Below are positions 8,439 through 18,039 of a stretch of 64,000 bases of DNA, one piece after another. The notes under the pieces are model-generated. The model saw only the letters and a program-made list of their open reading frames with translations. It had not been told where the DNA came from and searched no databases. Source of the stretch: Shouchella clausii (lineage in GTDB: Bacteria > Bacillota > Bacilli > Bacillales > Bacillaceae_D). The stretch is from positions 806,001-870,000 of the forward strand of contig NZ_BCXJ01000001.1 in the NCBI RefSeq assembly GCF_001598215.1, written 5' to 3'. A program made the translations under genes and the position numbers. Within the stretch, counting starts at the first letter, position 1. The number at the start of each line of letters is the position of its first letter.

Positions 8439-9209
8439 ATGGCAACCGAATTGCAACACGGTGCAGCAATTGAGATCGATCAGCTCTACAAGCAATTTGG
8501 CAATAAAAACGTTCTTCAAGGCATAGATGCAACCATACATGGAGGCGAATTTGTTGCTGTAGTAGGGAAAAGCGGCTGCGGCAAGAGCACATTGTTGCGG
8601 CACGTGGCAGGGCTTGAGACGGCGACTTCAGGAGAAGTGAGGCAGAATGGAGAACGGATCGACGGCATCAATCAGCAAGCACGCCTCATGTTCCAAGAGT
8701 CGCGCCTTTTGCCGTGGCAAAATGTGCTAACCAATGTTGGCGTTGGGCTTCGTCTCGAAGGAGAGTGGCAACAGCAAGCAGCGGCGCTTCTTAAAGATGT
8801 CGGCTTGGATGGTCGCGGCAATGAGTGGCCGGCTGTACTATCTGGTGGGCAAAAACAACGCGTTGCCTTAGCCCGTGCCCTTGCAGGCGGACCGAAACTG
8901 CTGTTACTCGACGAACCTCTTGGAGCCTTAGACGCACTTACCCGAATGGAGATGCAGCAGTTGGTTGAAAGGCTGTGGCTCATACACCGATTTACAGCGT
9001 TGCTCGTCACCCACGATGTCAGCGAAGCAGTCATGCTTGCTGATCGGATCATCGTGATTGAGGAAGGGAGAATTGTGATGACGAAAGACGTTCCATTGCC
9101 CCGTCCCCGTGTACCAACGGCGCCAGATTTTGCTGACATTCAAGAAACGATTTTAAATGAATTATTAGGCATTCAGGCGGAGAAACCACTCCTGCAGCAA
9201 ACGAATTAA
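8439..9209 (+). CDS. ssuB: Aliphatic sulfonate ABC transporter ATPase SsuB
   Basis: ATPase of the SsuABC sulfonate importer, 256 residues. Walker [11 protein letters not shown]-loop FQESRLLPW, signature [15 protein letters not shown], Walker [13 protein letters not shown] and the H-loop THDVSEAV are all intact. The ATG at 8439 is about 12 nt from AAGGAGG, a long but workable spacing; no better start lies in between. It is followed directly by ssuD, with SsuA and SsuC further down; the order B-D-A-C differs from E. coli ssuEADCB. The nitrate/sulfonate/taurine ATPase family cannot be resolved by motif alone; the SsuD neighbour decides the name. Confidence 0.9.
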   Translation: MATELQHGAAIEIDQLYKQFGNKNVLQGIDATIHGGEFVAVVGKSGCGKSTLLRHVAGLETATSGEVRQNGERIDGINQQARLMFQESRLLPWQNVLTNVGVGLRLEGEWQQQAAALLKDVGLDGRGNEWPAVLSGGQKQRVALARALAGGPKLLLLDEPLGALDALTRMEMQQLVERLWLIHRFTALLVTHDVSEAVMLADRIIVIEEGRIVMTKDVPLPRPRVPTAPDFADIQETILNELLGIQAEKPLLQQTN

Positions 9210-9214
9210 AGGGG

Positions 9215-10330
9215 ATGAGGAAATTGGTTGAGTTTATTACAATGGCACCTACTTCAGGAGATGGCACGAGCATTTCCACCGGAAACGCTGGCTGGACAAC
9301 GGCAAAAGGAACAACGCAGCGTGAGCCTTCTTTTTCCTATATAAAGGCAATTGCCGAAGCGGCTGAAGCCGGCGGCTTTACGTCGCTATTGCTTCCAACA
9401 GGCGCTGGCTGCTTAGATTCAGTAGCGGTAGCTGCCAATTTGATTAACTGCACCAAATCATTGAAATTTTTATTTGCCGTTCGACCTGGCGTCATGTCGC
9501 CAACGACGTTTGCTAAGCAATTTGCCACGATCGACAATTGGTCGGAAGGAAGGGCGCAAGTGAATATTGTCACAGGCGGTTCGCCGAAAGAACTGGCTGG
9601 CTATGGCGATTTTTTGCCTCATGATGACCGTTATCGTCGTACAGAAGAATATATCCATGTTTTGAAGCGTCTATTTTCAGAAAAGGAAGTTAGTCACACA
9701 GGAGAATTTTATGAGCTAAAAAAGGCAACGCTGTTTCCAACATTAAAGCAAACAAGCAGTCCCAAAATTTTCTTTGGCGGGGCCTCGGAAACGGGAAAAC
9801 AGGTAGCGGCAAATGTCGCCGATGTATACATGATGTGGGGCGAGCCGCTTGAAATAGCACGAGAGCGGATTAACGACATGAAAGCGCGCTACGCAAGAGC
9901 GGGCAGACAAGCAAGCTACAGCATTTCTTTTCAAGTTGTGCTCGGAAAAACGGAAGCAGAAGCATGGACAAACGCGAATGCGCTCGTTCAACATTTAGCG
10001 CCAGAAGCCCTTGAACAAAAACAGCAGGACAGGGCAAAAGGCGATTCTGTCGGCGTTAATCGCCTTCATGATTTGATGGAAGCGAGCCGTAAAGACAATT
10101 TTGTCATTGGCCCTAATTTGTGGGCAGGATTGACACAAGTACTGTCCGGCAATTCCATTGCCCTTGTCGGTACGGCAGACCAAATTGCTGACCGTGTTGT
10201 TGAATTTGTCAGTCTCGGCTTCGATAAAGTCCTTTTGCGCGGTTTTCCCCATTTGGAAGTGATTACGGAAATTGGTGCAGAAGTGATCCCGCGTGTAAAT
10301 GAGCGCTTATCCCACGCCGTAACACATTAA
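9215..10330 (+). CDS. ssuD: FMNH2-dependent alkanesulfonate monooxygenase SsuD
   Basis: Luciferase-fold oxygenase of 371 residues. It cleaves C1-C10 alkanesulfonates to aldehyde and sulfite using FMNH2 and O2. It follows E. coli SsuD closely along its length: PTGAGCLDS, KFLFAVRPGVMSPT, the NIVTGGSPKELAGYGDFLPHD segment, IFFGGAS, MMWGEP, and SPNLWAGL-like GPNLWAGL. The ATG at 9215 sits almost on the ribosome site (AAAGGGG); a TTG at 9224 (three codons later) has better spacing, so the true start is uncertain. The partner reductase is the SsuE-like protein at 6194. Confidence 0.93.
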   Translation: MRKLVEFITMAPTSGDGTSISTGNAGWTTAKGTTQREPSFSYIKAIAEAAEAGGFTSLLLPTGAGCLDSVAVAANLINCTKSLKFLFAVRPGVMSPTTFAKQFATIDNWSEGRAQVNIVTGGSPKELAGYGDFLPHDDRYRRTEEYIHVLKRLFSEKEVSHTGEFYELKKATLFPTLKQTSSPKIFFGGASETGKQVAANVADVYMMWGEPLEIARERINDMKARYARAGRQASYSISFQVVLGKTEAEAWTNANALVQHLAPEALEQKQQDRAKGDSVGVNRLHDLMEASRKDNFVIGPNLWAGLTQVLSGNSIALVGTADQIADRVVEFVSLGFDKVLLRGFPHLEVITEIGAEVIPRVNERLSHAVTH

Positions 10331-10341
10331 AGGGAGTGACG

Positions 10342-11304
10342 ATGTTGAGAAAGATGGCAATCTTTGGCCTTTCGTTTGGGATTGCGGTAGTGTTGGCGGG
10401 TTGCAATGACCCTGGCGCGGCAGCAGAGAAAGGCGAAACGGTGACAATTGGCTACCAGAAAGGAGCGTTAACGCTGTCTCTTAAAGAAGATGAGGCGTTC
10501 GCGAGGACAATGGCTGACTTGGGTTACTCCCTTGAATGGGCAGAATTTAATACAGGCAGCTCCACGCTTGAAGCATTAGGGAGCGGGAGTACAGACCTTG
10601 CCAATGCCGGGGATACGCCTTCGATTTATGCCATTGCCAACAGGCAGCCGATCCATTACATCGCCGCTACAGATAATGCCCCTTACAGTGAAGGCATTTT
10701 AGTCCACCCCAATTCAGGCATCGATCGCGTGGAAGATTTGGAAGGGAAGCGGATCGCCTTTAACCGAGCATCAATCGCCCAATATTTGTTGTATAAAGCA
10801 TTAGACTCGGTTGGGCTAACTTTTGCAGAGATAGAGCCTGTGTATCTAGGGCCAGCAGATGCACATTTGGCCTTTGAACAAGGGAATGTCGATGCATGGG
10901 TCACGTGGGATCCGTATTTAGCCGTATCTGAAGAAAAAGGCAATCATGTCATTGCGACGGCGGACGGCCTTGCTTCCTATCGATCATTTTACTTTGCCAA
11001 CAGTGATTTTGCCGATCAACATCCAGAAGCGGTACAGGCGTATGTCGAAGCTTTGCAACGGGTAGGAACTACAATTGAAAGCGATGCAAGCGAGGCTGCA
11101 GCGATTATGGAAAAAGCGACAGGATTGCCGCAAAATACGTGGGTTGGCATTTTAAACCGTCTTGATCATGTTCCGGATTTTATTGATGAAGAGGCAGTAT
11201 CTGACCTCCAAGAACAGGCAGATGATTTAATGGCCATCGGTTTGCTAGAAGGCGAAGTGTCAATTGTTGATTATGTCTGGAATCGAGAGGAGGAAAGTGA
11301 ATGA
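10342..11304 (+). CDS. ssuA: Aliphatic sulfonate-binding lipoprotein SsuA
   Basis: Extracytoplasmic solute-binding protein of the SsuABC importer, about 320 residues. Lipoprotein signal with lipobox VLAGC (Cys about 21). The NMT1/SsuA fold is recognised by VTIGYQKGAL, GSGSTDLANAGDTPSIYA, and WVTWDPYLAVSE near the hinge. The start was set at the ATG at 10342, 6 nt after AAGGGAG, rather than the GTG at 10336. Its stop overlaps the ATG of ssuC. Confidence 0.92.
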   Translation: MLRKMAIFGLSFGIAVVLAGCNDPGAAAEKGETVTIGYQKGALTLSLKEDEAFARTMADLGYSLEWAEFNTGSSTLEALGSGSTDLANAGDTPSIYAIANRQPIHYIAATDNAPYSEGILVHPNSGIDRVEDLEGKRIAFNRASIAQYLLYKALDSVGLTFAEIEPVYLGPADAHLAFEQGNVDAWVTWDPYLAVSEEKGNHVIATADGLASYRSFYFANSDFADQHPEAVQAYVEALQRVGTTIESDASEAAAIMEKATGLPQNTWVGILNRLDHVPDFIDEEAVSDLQEQADDLMAIGLLEGEVSIVDYVWNREEESE

Positions 11305-12071
11305 ACAGTTGGAGACAACGGTACCAAGATGGAGTAGCGCCATGGATCGTGCCCCTCTTGTTACTCATTTCTTGGCAATTTATGAGCGTTTACGGTTTGT
11401 TCTCCAATTTACTTGCAAGCCCATTGGAGGTCGTCCAAGCAGCGTGGCGGATGATTGCGAATGGGGAACTGGTTAGCCACATGGCAACCAGTTTTTATCG
11501 AGCGTTAGCAGGCTTTATCATAGGCGGCGGGCTTGGCCTTTTGCTAGGCATTGCCAATGGCTTATCCCCATTTTCAAGAAAGTATTTAGATAGTACAATT
11601 CAAATGTTGCGGAATGTGCCAAACCTTGCACTAATTCCACTTGTCGTCATTTACATGGGGGTAGGCGAAAGTGCCAAAATTTTTCTTGTGGCAGTCGGTG
11701 TGTTGTTCCCTGTATACATTAACACGTTCCATGGCATTCGCTCGATTGATCAAAATATGCTAGAAATGAGCAAAATGTATGGGTTATCAAAATGGAAGTT
11801 ATTCACTAAAGTGATTTTTCCTGGTGCGATGCCATCCATTTTAGTTGGCATCCGTTACGCTTTAGGAGTGATGTGGGTAACCCTTATTGTTGCCGAAACA
11901 ATTGCCGCTACTTCAGGAATCGGCTATATGTCAATGAACGCAAGGGAATTTATGCAAGTTGATGTCATCATTTTAGCCATTCTTCTTTATGCGTTTTTAG
12001 GGAAGCTGGCAGATACGTTGGCAACGTTTGCCGAAAAGCGGCTGCTGCGTTGGAACCCAACTTACCGTTGA
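11301..12071 (+). CDS. ssuC: Aliphatic sulfonate ABC transporter permease SsuC
   Basis: Membrane component of the importer, 256 residues, about six TM segments. The permease motif (EAA loop) is visible at about residues 155-175 (MYGLSKWKLFTKVIFPGAMP). It starts with an ATGA overlap with ssuA, showing translational coupling. It is the last gene of the organosulfur operon, and a long bidirectional terminator follows. Confidence 0.92.
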   Translation: MNSWRQRYQDGVAPWIVPLLLLISWQFMSVYGLFSNLLASPLEVVQAAWRMIANGELVSHMATSFYRALAGFIIGGGLGLLLGIANGLSPFSRKYLDSTIQMLRNVPNLALIPLVVIYMGVGESAKIFLVAVGVLFPVYINTFHGIRSIDQNMLEMSKMYGLSKWKLFTKVIFPGAMPSILVGIRYALGVMWVTLIVAETIAATSGIGYMSMNAREFMQVDVIILAILLYAFLGKLADTLATFAEKRLLRWNPTYR

Positions 12072-12131
12072 CCTGTTTTGATTAAAAATTTGTCCATAAC
12101 AAAAAGAGAAAAACGTACAAAGTTTGAAACC

Positions 12132-12171
12132 AACAAGCAGCTCGTTTGGATTAAAAACGAGCTGCTTGTTT
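12132..12171. terminator. Bidirectional terminator between ssuC and gdhA
   Basis: A long hairpin, AACAAGCAGCTCGTTT paired with AAACGAGCTGCTTGTT, sits between converging ssuC (+) and gdhA (-). T/A-rich arms serve both directions. Confidence 0.8.
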
Positions 12172-12192
12172 CAATGTGCGTTTGCTTATTTG

Positions 12193-13608
<1,416 letters not shown>

Positions 13609-13773
13609 CTATGGAAATGAAATCGTTTTCAAGGTCCTGGCATATAAGACTGCCCTTTGAAACAGGATTCGCTATCTGCTATCAAGTATTTTATAATTAA
13701 GTGAATCATCTAATCAATATTAATAACTGATGGATTTAATGCCTTTTTTAGATGAATGAAAGGGAGAGCTGCG

Positions 13774-14679
13774 ATGGAAATCAGACAGTTGCTGTATTTT
13801 ATGGAAGTAGCGAAACGGGAGCATGTTACCGAAGCTGCAGCGGCCTTGCATGTCGCACAGTCTGCCGTCAGCAGACAGATCTTTAATTTAGAAAGCGAAT
13901 TAGGCGTCGATTTGTTTATTCGAGAAGGCCGGAGAGTGAAATTGACACCAATCGGAAAAATTTTTTTAGAACGAATCAAACATGCTATGAATGTGATTGA
14001 AGATGCTAAACGGGAAGTTCAGGAGTATCTTGATCCGAAAAAGGGAACGATTCGCGTTGCTTTCCCTATCAGTTTGGCTGCTTATACGTTGCCAACAGCG
14101 ATTTATGCGTTTCGAAAGCGCTACCCGGAAGCGAAATTCCAGCTAAAACAGGGCCTTTATCGTGAATTGATAGACGGGGTTATTAAAGGGGATTACAATA
14201 TGGCGCTGATTGGCCCAGTGCCGATGGAAGAAAAGAAAATCACCCCTCGAATTCTGTTTGCAGAAAAAATTGTCGCTCTTTTGCCGATACACCATCCATT
14301 AGCGAAAAGCACCGAAATCAATTTGCTCGATTTAAAAAATGATCCGTTTGTTTTGTTGCCAGAAGGGTTTGTTTTTCGGGATCTTGTCATTGAAGCCTGT
14401 TCCGAAACAGGCTTTATCCCACAAATTGCTTTCGAAGGAGACGACATTGATGCTTTAAAAGGCTTAGTAGCGGCTGGTCTTGGCGTCACATTAATGCCGG
14501 AAGTCACACTCGTTGACAATACGCCGCGCTCAACTGTAAAAATCCCATTAAGTGAACCGGATGTCACGCGAACGGTTGGTGTCATTACACCGACAGAACG
14601 TGGACTGTTGCCAACGGAAGAATTGTTTTATGAATTTCTGCAGGAGTTTTTTACGAAGCTGAATCATTTTAAAGATTAA
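13774..14679 (+). CDS. LysR-family regulator divergent from gdhA (GltC-like)
   Basis: A 301-residue LysR protein with an N-terminal HTH (MEIRQLLYFMEVAKREHVTE; AQSAVSRQIFNLE) and an effector domain from GTIRVAFPIS. The sequence style resembles GltC, the B. subtilis activator of glutamate synthase gltAB. Here it is divergent from gdhA, so the likely target is gdhA or another glutamate gene. The ATG at 13774 follows AAAGGGAGAG; an upstream in-frame ATG at 13756 has no site. The 198-bp shared intergenic region should hold both promoters; I could not define a LysR box with certainty. Confidence 0.88.
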   Translation: MEIRQLLYFMEVAKREHVTEAAAALHVAQSAVSRQIFNLESELGVDLFIREGRRVKLTPIGKIFLERIKHAMNVIEDAKREVQEYLDPKKGTIRVAFPISLAAYTLPTAIYAFRKRYPEAKFQLKQGLYRELIDGVIKGDYNMALIGPVPMEEKKITPRILFAEKIVALLPIHHPLAKSTEINLLDLKNDPFVLLPEGFVFRDLVIEACSETGFIPQIAFEGDDIDALKGLVAAGLGVTLMPEVTLVDNTPRSTVKIPLSEPDVTRTVGVITPTERGLLPTEELFYEFLQEFFTKLNHFKD

Positions 14680-14797
14680 ACGGTTGTTGATGCTTGTTTT
14701 TTTCTCCAGACGTCCAAGCTTATGGGAATATTGGTGTCCACAGCTGAAAAATGGCTTGGTATAAAAAAAAGGTTGAAAAAAAGACAATAAAATCATA

Positions 14798-14817
14798 ATA
14801 TGAACATATAATCATAT
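14798..14817. promoter_or_regulatory. Candidate CzrA/ArsR operator
   Basis: Perfect inverted repeat ATATGA-N8-TCATAT ending just before the ribosome site of the czrA-like gene. SmtB/CzrA-class operators have this AT-rich 12-2-12-type shape. Confidence 0.6.
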
Positions 14818-14832
14818 ATAGGGGGTATGGGA

Positions 14833-15138
14833 ATGGAAAACAACTATGTTGATTTAGATGAAGAAACGTTGTTTATTGTCTCGCAAACATTCAAAGCTCT
14901 TGGGGACCCAACACGGATACGAATCTTGCATTTGCTTGCTGAAAAAGAATGCGCTGTTGGCGAAATTGTAGAAGCGTTGGCGCTCGGCCAATCAAATGTG
15001 TCCCATCAGCTTCGTTTTCTTAAAAACTTGCGGTTGGTAAAGTCGCGGCGAGTAGGCACAGCCATGTATTATTCGCCGGAAGACGAGCATGTAATGGAAA
15101 TACTAGAAAAGACGATCCAACATGCCAAACATGATTAG
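14833..15138 (+). CDS. czrA: Zinc/cobalt-sensing ArsR-SmtB repressor CzrA
   Basis: Metal-responsive repressor of 101 residues; it releases its operator when Zn(II) or Co(II) binds. Winged HTH with [15 protein letters not shown] and the recognition helix region [15 protein letters not shown]. Counting from the ATG at 14833, the alpha5 metal site Asp84, His86, His97, His100 is present at exactly the positions known for CzrA, which argues for Zn/Co sensing over As or Cd sensing. 14833 is 7 nt from AGGGGG; the in-frame ATG at 14827 is too close. It forms an operon with the CDF exporter that follows. Confidence 0.93.
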   Translation: MENNYVDLDEETLFIVSQTFKALGDPTRIRILHLLAEKECAVGEIVEALALGQSNVSHQLRFLKNLRLVKSRRVGTAMYYSPEDEHVMEILEKTIQHAKHD

Positions 15139-15149
15139 GAGGGGTTAGG

Positions 15150-16073
15150 ATGGGACATTCTCATGATCACAGCCATTCTCATGGAGTGGGCCATAGCCAC
15201 ATTCACACGAACAATAAAAAAGTGCTATTGATTGCTTTTGTGCTTATTACCATGTTTATGGTTGTTGAAGTTATTGGCGGCTTCCTCACGAATAGCTTGG
15301 CACTTCTTGCTGATGCTGGTCATATGTTAAGCGATGCGGTTGCCTTAGGGCTTGCACTAGCAGCGTTCAAATATGGGGAACGGGCAGCGAGTAACTCAAA
15401 AACATACGGCTACAAGCGCTTTGAAATCTTGGCAGCATTTATGAACGGCCTAACATTAATTGGCATTTCCGGCTATATCATCTATGAAGCAATAACACGC
15501 TTTGCCGAGCCACCAGAAGTGGCAAGTGTTGGTATGCTTGTTGTCGCTGTTTGCGGTTTGCTTATCAACATGATTGTCGCTTGGATTCTTATGCGTGGTT
15601 CCGATGTGAAAGGAAACCTGAATATGCGTGGCGCATTTCTCCACGTTCTTGGTGATTTGCTCGGTTCTGTTGGTGCAATTGCCGCCGGCCTCCTCATGCT
15701 TTTTTTTGGCTGGACGATAGCGGACCCAATTGCTAGCCTGCTAGTGGCGGCGCTGATTTTAGTTAGCGGCTTCAGAGTGACGAGGGATTCAGTCCATGTG
15801 CTCATGGAAGGCAAACCGGCATCTGTTGATGTCGACGAGGTAAAAAACGAATTGCAATCATTGCCTGGCGTTTTAAGCATCCACGACTTGCATACATGGT
15901 CGATCACGTCTGATTTTCCAGCATTGACGGCACATGTAGTCGTTGGGCATGGTATTGACCGCGACGACTTGTTGAAAACAGCCAAGCGCCTGCTCCATGA
16001 TCGTTTCGGGATCCACCATACAACGCTTCAACTGGAAGGCGAAGAAAAGCAATGCAACCACTCGTGTAATTAA
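15150..16073 (+). CDS. czcD: Cation diffusion facilitator CzcD (Zn/Co exporter)
   Basis: Membrane exporter that moves Zn2+ or Co2+ out in exchange for protons, 307 residues. A His-rich N-terminus (GHSHDHSHSHGVGHSHIH, residues 2-19), six TM segments, transport-site motifs in TM2 (LADAGHMLSDA) and TM5 (HVLGDLLGS), and a C-terminal cytoplasmic domain (LSIHDLHTWSITSD). It starts 11 nt after czrA behind AGGAGGGG, so czrA-czcD is an auto-controlled zinc-efflux operon. Confidence 0.95.
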   Translation: MGHSHDHSHSHGVGHSHIHTNNKKVLLIAFVLITMFMVVEVIGGFLTNSLALLADAGHMLSDAVALGLALAAFKYGERAASNSKTYGYKRFEILAAFMNGLTLIGISGYIIYEAITRFAEPPEVASVGMLVVAVCGLLINMIVAWILMRGSDVKGNLNMRGAFLHVLGDLLGSVGAIAAGLLMLFFGWTIADPIASLLVAALILVSGFRVTRDSVHVLMEGKPASVDVDEVKNELQSLPGVLSIHDLHTWSITSDFPALTAHVVVGHGIDRDDLLKTAKRLLHDRFGIHHTTLQLEGEEKQCNHSCN

Positions 16074-16190
16074 TACGAGGAAGGGAAGAATTCACGTACG
16101 AAATCTGCCAAAATGTAAAATTTGTTCGGATATTTATCTAAGCGCCCGCTATTTGTGTTACAATAGGAACGAATTAGAGGATGAATCTGT

Positions 16191-16254
16191 ATGTGACTGG
16201 CGCGAAGTGGATAACCACAAGGGAGCATACGGATCAAAGCCGTGCGCCTGGGCA
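16191..16254 (+). ncRNA. ZTP riboswitch (pfl motif) upstream of folD
   Basis: The leader contains GACTGGCGCGAAGTGGATAA, a G-rich GGGAGCA element, and the hallmark GCCGTGCGCCTGGGCA-like 3' domain (16240-16253), in the order and spacing of the pfl/ZTP aptamer. ZTP/ZMP (AICAR phosphates) accumulate when 10-formyl-THF is low, and these riboswitches commonly turn on folD. A -10-like TACAAT lies at 16159-16164. After the aptamer comes an 8-bp stem (16255-16262 / 16270-16277) without a T run, so control may be at translation. Confidence 0.85.
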
Positions 16255-16309
16255 AAGGAAGAGAGGAAGTCTTCCTTATATGTTCCGAATAAAGAAAGGA
16301 TGGTTTTAG

Positions 16310-17149
16310 GTGGCAGAGCCTATGATTTTGGATGGAAATGAAGTTTCAAAACGAATAAAAGACAAACTGGCGTTACAAGTCGCAGCCTTAGAACAAAAAG
16401 GGGTACGCCCATGCCTTGCGACCATTCTTGTTGGCGATGATCCCGCTTCTGCAACGTATGTACGGATGAAAGGCAATGCCTGCAAACGCCTAGGAATTGA
16501 ATCGAAAAAAATCGAGCTTCCTAAAGAGACAACGACGAAGGAATTGCTCGCCGTCATTCGCGAGTTAAACAATGACAGCAGTGTCCATGGGATTTTGCTG
16601 CAACATCCAGTCCCAAGCCAAATTGATGAACGTGCTGCATTTGATGAGATTGCGATCGAAAAAGATGTCGACGGCGTCACAACGCTAGGCTTTGCCCAAA
16701 ACGCGTTTGGCTTTGCCCATTATCCCTCTTGCACACCGGCTGCGATTCTCGCTATTATTGACCACTACCAGTTGCCAATCGAAGGCAAACATGCCGTGGT
16801 CGTTGGCCGCAGCCCGATTCTTGGAAAACCTGTGTCCCAAATGTTATTGAACCGCAATGCAACGGTGACGATTTGCCATTCGCGCACGGAAAACGTAAGT
16901 GACTTTGTCAAAAAGGCTGACATTGTTGTAGCAGCAGTCGGCAAGCCAGAATTTATTCAAGGAGAGTGGATAAAATCAGGGGCTGTTGTCCTCGATGCCG
17001 GTTACAATAAAGGCAATATTGGTGACTGTGATTATGACGGATGCGCCCAACGGGCTTCAGCGATCACGCCTGTACCTGGCGGCGTAGGACCTGTAACGAT
17101 TTCTATGTTGCTAAAACACACGGTTGAAGCAGCTGAGCGATCTGTCTAA
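16310..17149 (+). CDS. folD: Methylenetetrahydrofolate dehydrogenase / cyclohydrolase FolD
   Basis: Bifunctional enzyme that interconverts 5,10-methylene-THF, 5,10-methenyl-THF and 10-formyl-THF, 279 residues. Catalytic Tyr-Lys pair in ATYVRMKGNAC (Lys about 56), GILLQHPVP, KDVDGVT, the NADP site VVGRSPILGKP, and the C-terminal TPVPGGVGPVTISMLL. The GTG at 16310 is used, with AAAGGA upstream; an ATG follows four codons later. It is monocistronic under a ZTP riboswitch, which suggests this copy is tuned to purine/one-carbon stress. Confidence 0.95.
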   Translation: MAEPMILDGNEVSKRIKDKLALQVAALEQKGVRPCLATILVGDDPASATYVRMKGNACKRLGIESKKIELPKETTTKELLAVIRELNNDSSVHGILLQHPVPSQIDERAAFDEIAIEKDVDGVTTLGFAQNAFGFAHYPSCTPAAILAIIDHYQLPIEGKHAVVVGRSPILGKPVSQMLLNRNATVTICHSRTENVSDFVKKADIVVAAVGKPEFIQGEWIKSGAVVLDAGYNKGNIGDCDYDGCAQRASAITPVPGGVGPVTISMLLKHTVEAAERSV

Positions 17150-17211
17150 CTTAGTATAAATGGCAAACAGGCTAGTACTTGTATGCCAGCTGATTTATCG
17201 GTCATTTACGC

Positions 17212-17249
17212 AAAAAGAACGCCAGTTGCGGGAAACGCGACTGGCGTTC
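17212..17249 (-). terminator. Terminator of the Cu/Zn-SOD gene
   Basis: A 14-bp stem (GAACGCCAGTTGCG / CGCGACTGGCGTTC) is followed, reading leftward, by TTTTT (17216-17212). The + side lacks a T run, so it serves the minus-strand gene; it may also end folD transcripts weakly. Confidence 0.75.
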
Positions 17250-17331
17250 AGACGATAGATAAATGCTCGCAAAATCATGTTTGATGGCATACCTTGTTCC
17301 AAAGAAACGGTTCGAATCGTATCGCCTTTTC

Positions 17332-17952
17332 CTACGGTGCCTCACTGACAACGATGCCACATGCAATCCGATCACCGGCATCGCCGGTGGCTTCCGTATC
17401 TGCATCAGGGCCGCCTTCCTCTTCACCTTCGGCTATATAGCGTTCAGGAATGTGGCCAAAGTTGTCAGGATCGGCATGGACGATGACAGCCCGTTCATCT
17501 GCCAAATTAGCAGGAGTAAAGCGGTCGGTCGTAAACGATAAATAGGCGCTGCCATCTTCGCTTACATAGAGAGGTGGCATGTCGCCACTATGATCGCTAT
17601 GCTGCCCGTCTTCGTCATGGTAATGCCCACCTGCTGATTGAAAAGGCCCTTCGTTGTCATCCGCGTCACAGGCTGCTTCTTCATGGACGTGAAAGCCGTG
17701 GTACCCTGGGGCAAGCCCATCGACAGTCACATCGACCCTAGTTTTGTTATCACCTAGTTCAAAAAAAGAAACATCGCCAACACGGCTTCCTTGCTCGTCG
17801 TTTAATTCAGCAAAGGCATCGGCTTGTTCTTGCTCGCCATTGTCAGGAGCGATGCCACTGTCCCCTTCTTCCGGCAAGTCAATCTGGTCATTTCCGCATG
17901 CCACCAGCATTCCTGCTGCTGCGCATACCCCTACTGCTTTGCGGAACTGCAT
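17332..17952 (-). CDS. Cu/Zn superoxide dismutase-family lipoprotein (SodC/YojM-like)
   Basis: Extracytoplasmic lipoprotein of 206 residues: lipobox MLVAC, an acidic linker, then the SOD beta-barrel. Copper ligands appear complete: GFHVHE (two His), GGHYHD, and VIVHADPDN, with the zinc-loop Asp and the catalytic Arg near the end in GDRIACGIV. B. subtilis YojM lacks some Cu ligands and is inactive, so this protein may be a real superoxide dismutase. The C-terminal loop EGEEEGGPDADTEA is unusually acidic. AAGGAGGGGG precedes the ATG. Confidence 0.9.
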   Translation of the reverse strand: MQFRKAVGVCAAAGMLVACGNDQIDLPEEGDSGIAPDNGEQEQADAFAELNDEQGSRVGDVSFFELGDNKTRVDVTVDGLAPGYHGFHVHEEAACDADDNEGPFQSAGGHYHDEDGQHSDHSGDMPPLYVSEDGSAYLSFTTDRFTPANLADERAVIVHADPDNFGHIPERYIAEGEEEGGPDADTEATGDAGDRIACGIVVSEAP

Positions 17953-18039
17953 GTTCTAGTCCCCCTCCTTGGAATGTTCATGTGCTACAGGACTATATCA
18001 CCAATCCCTCTCTTTAAAACGTCGAAATCAAAAATGAAA

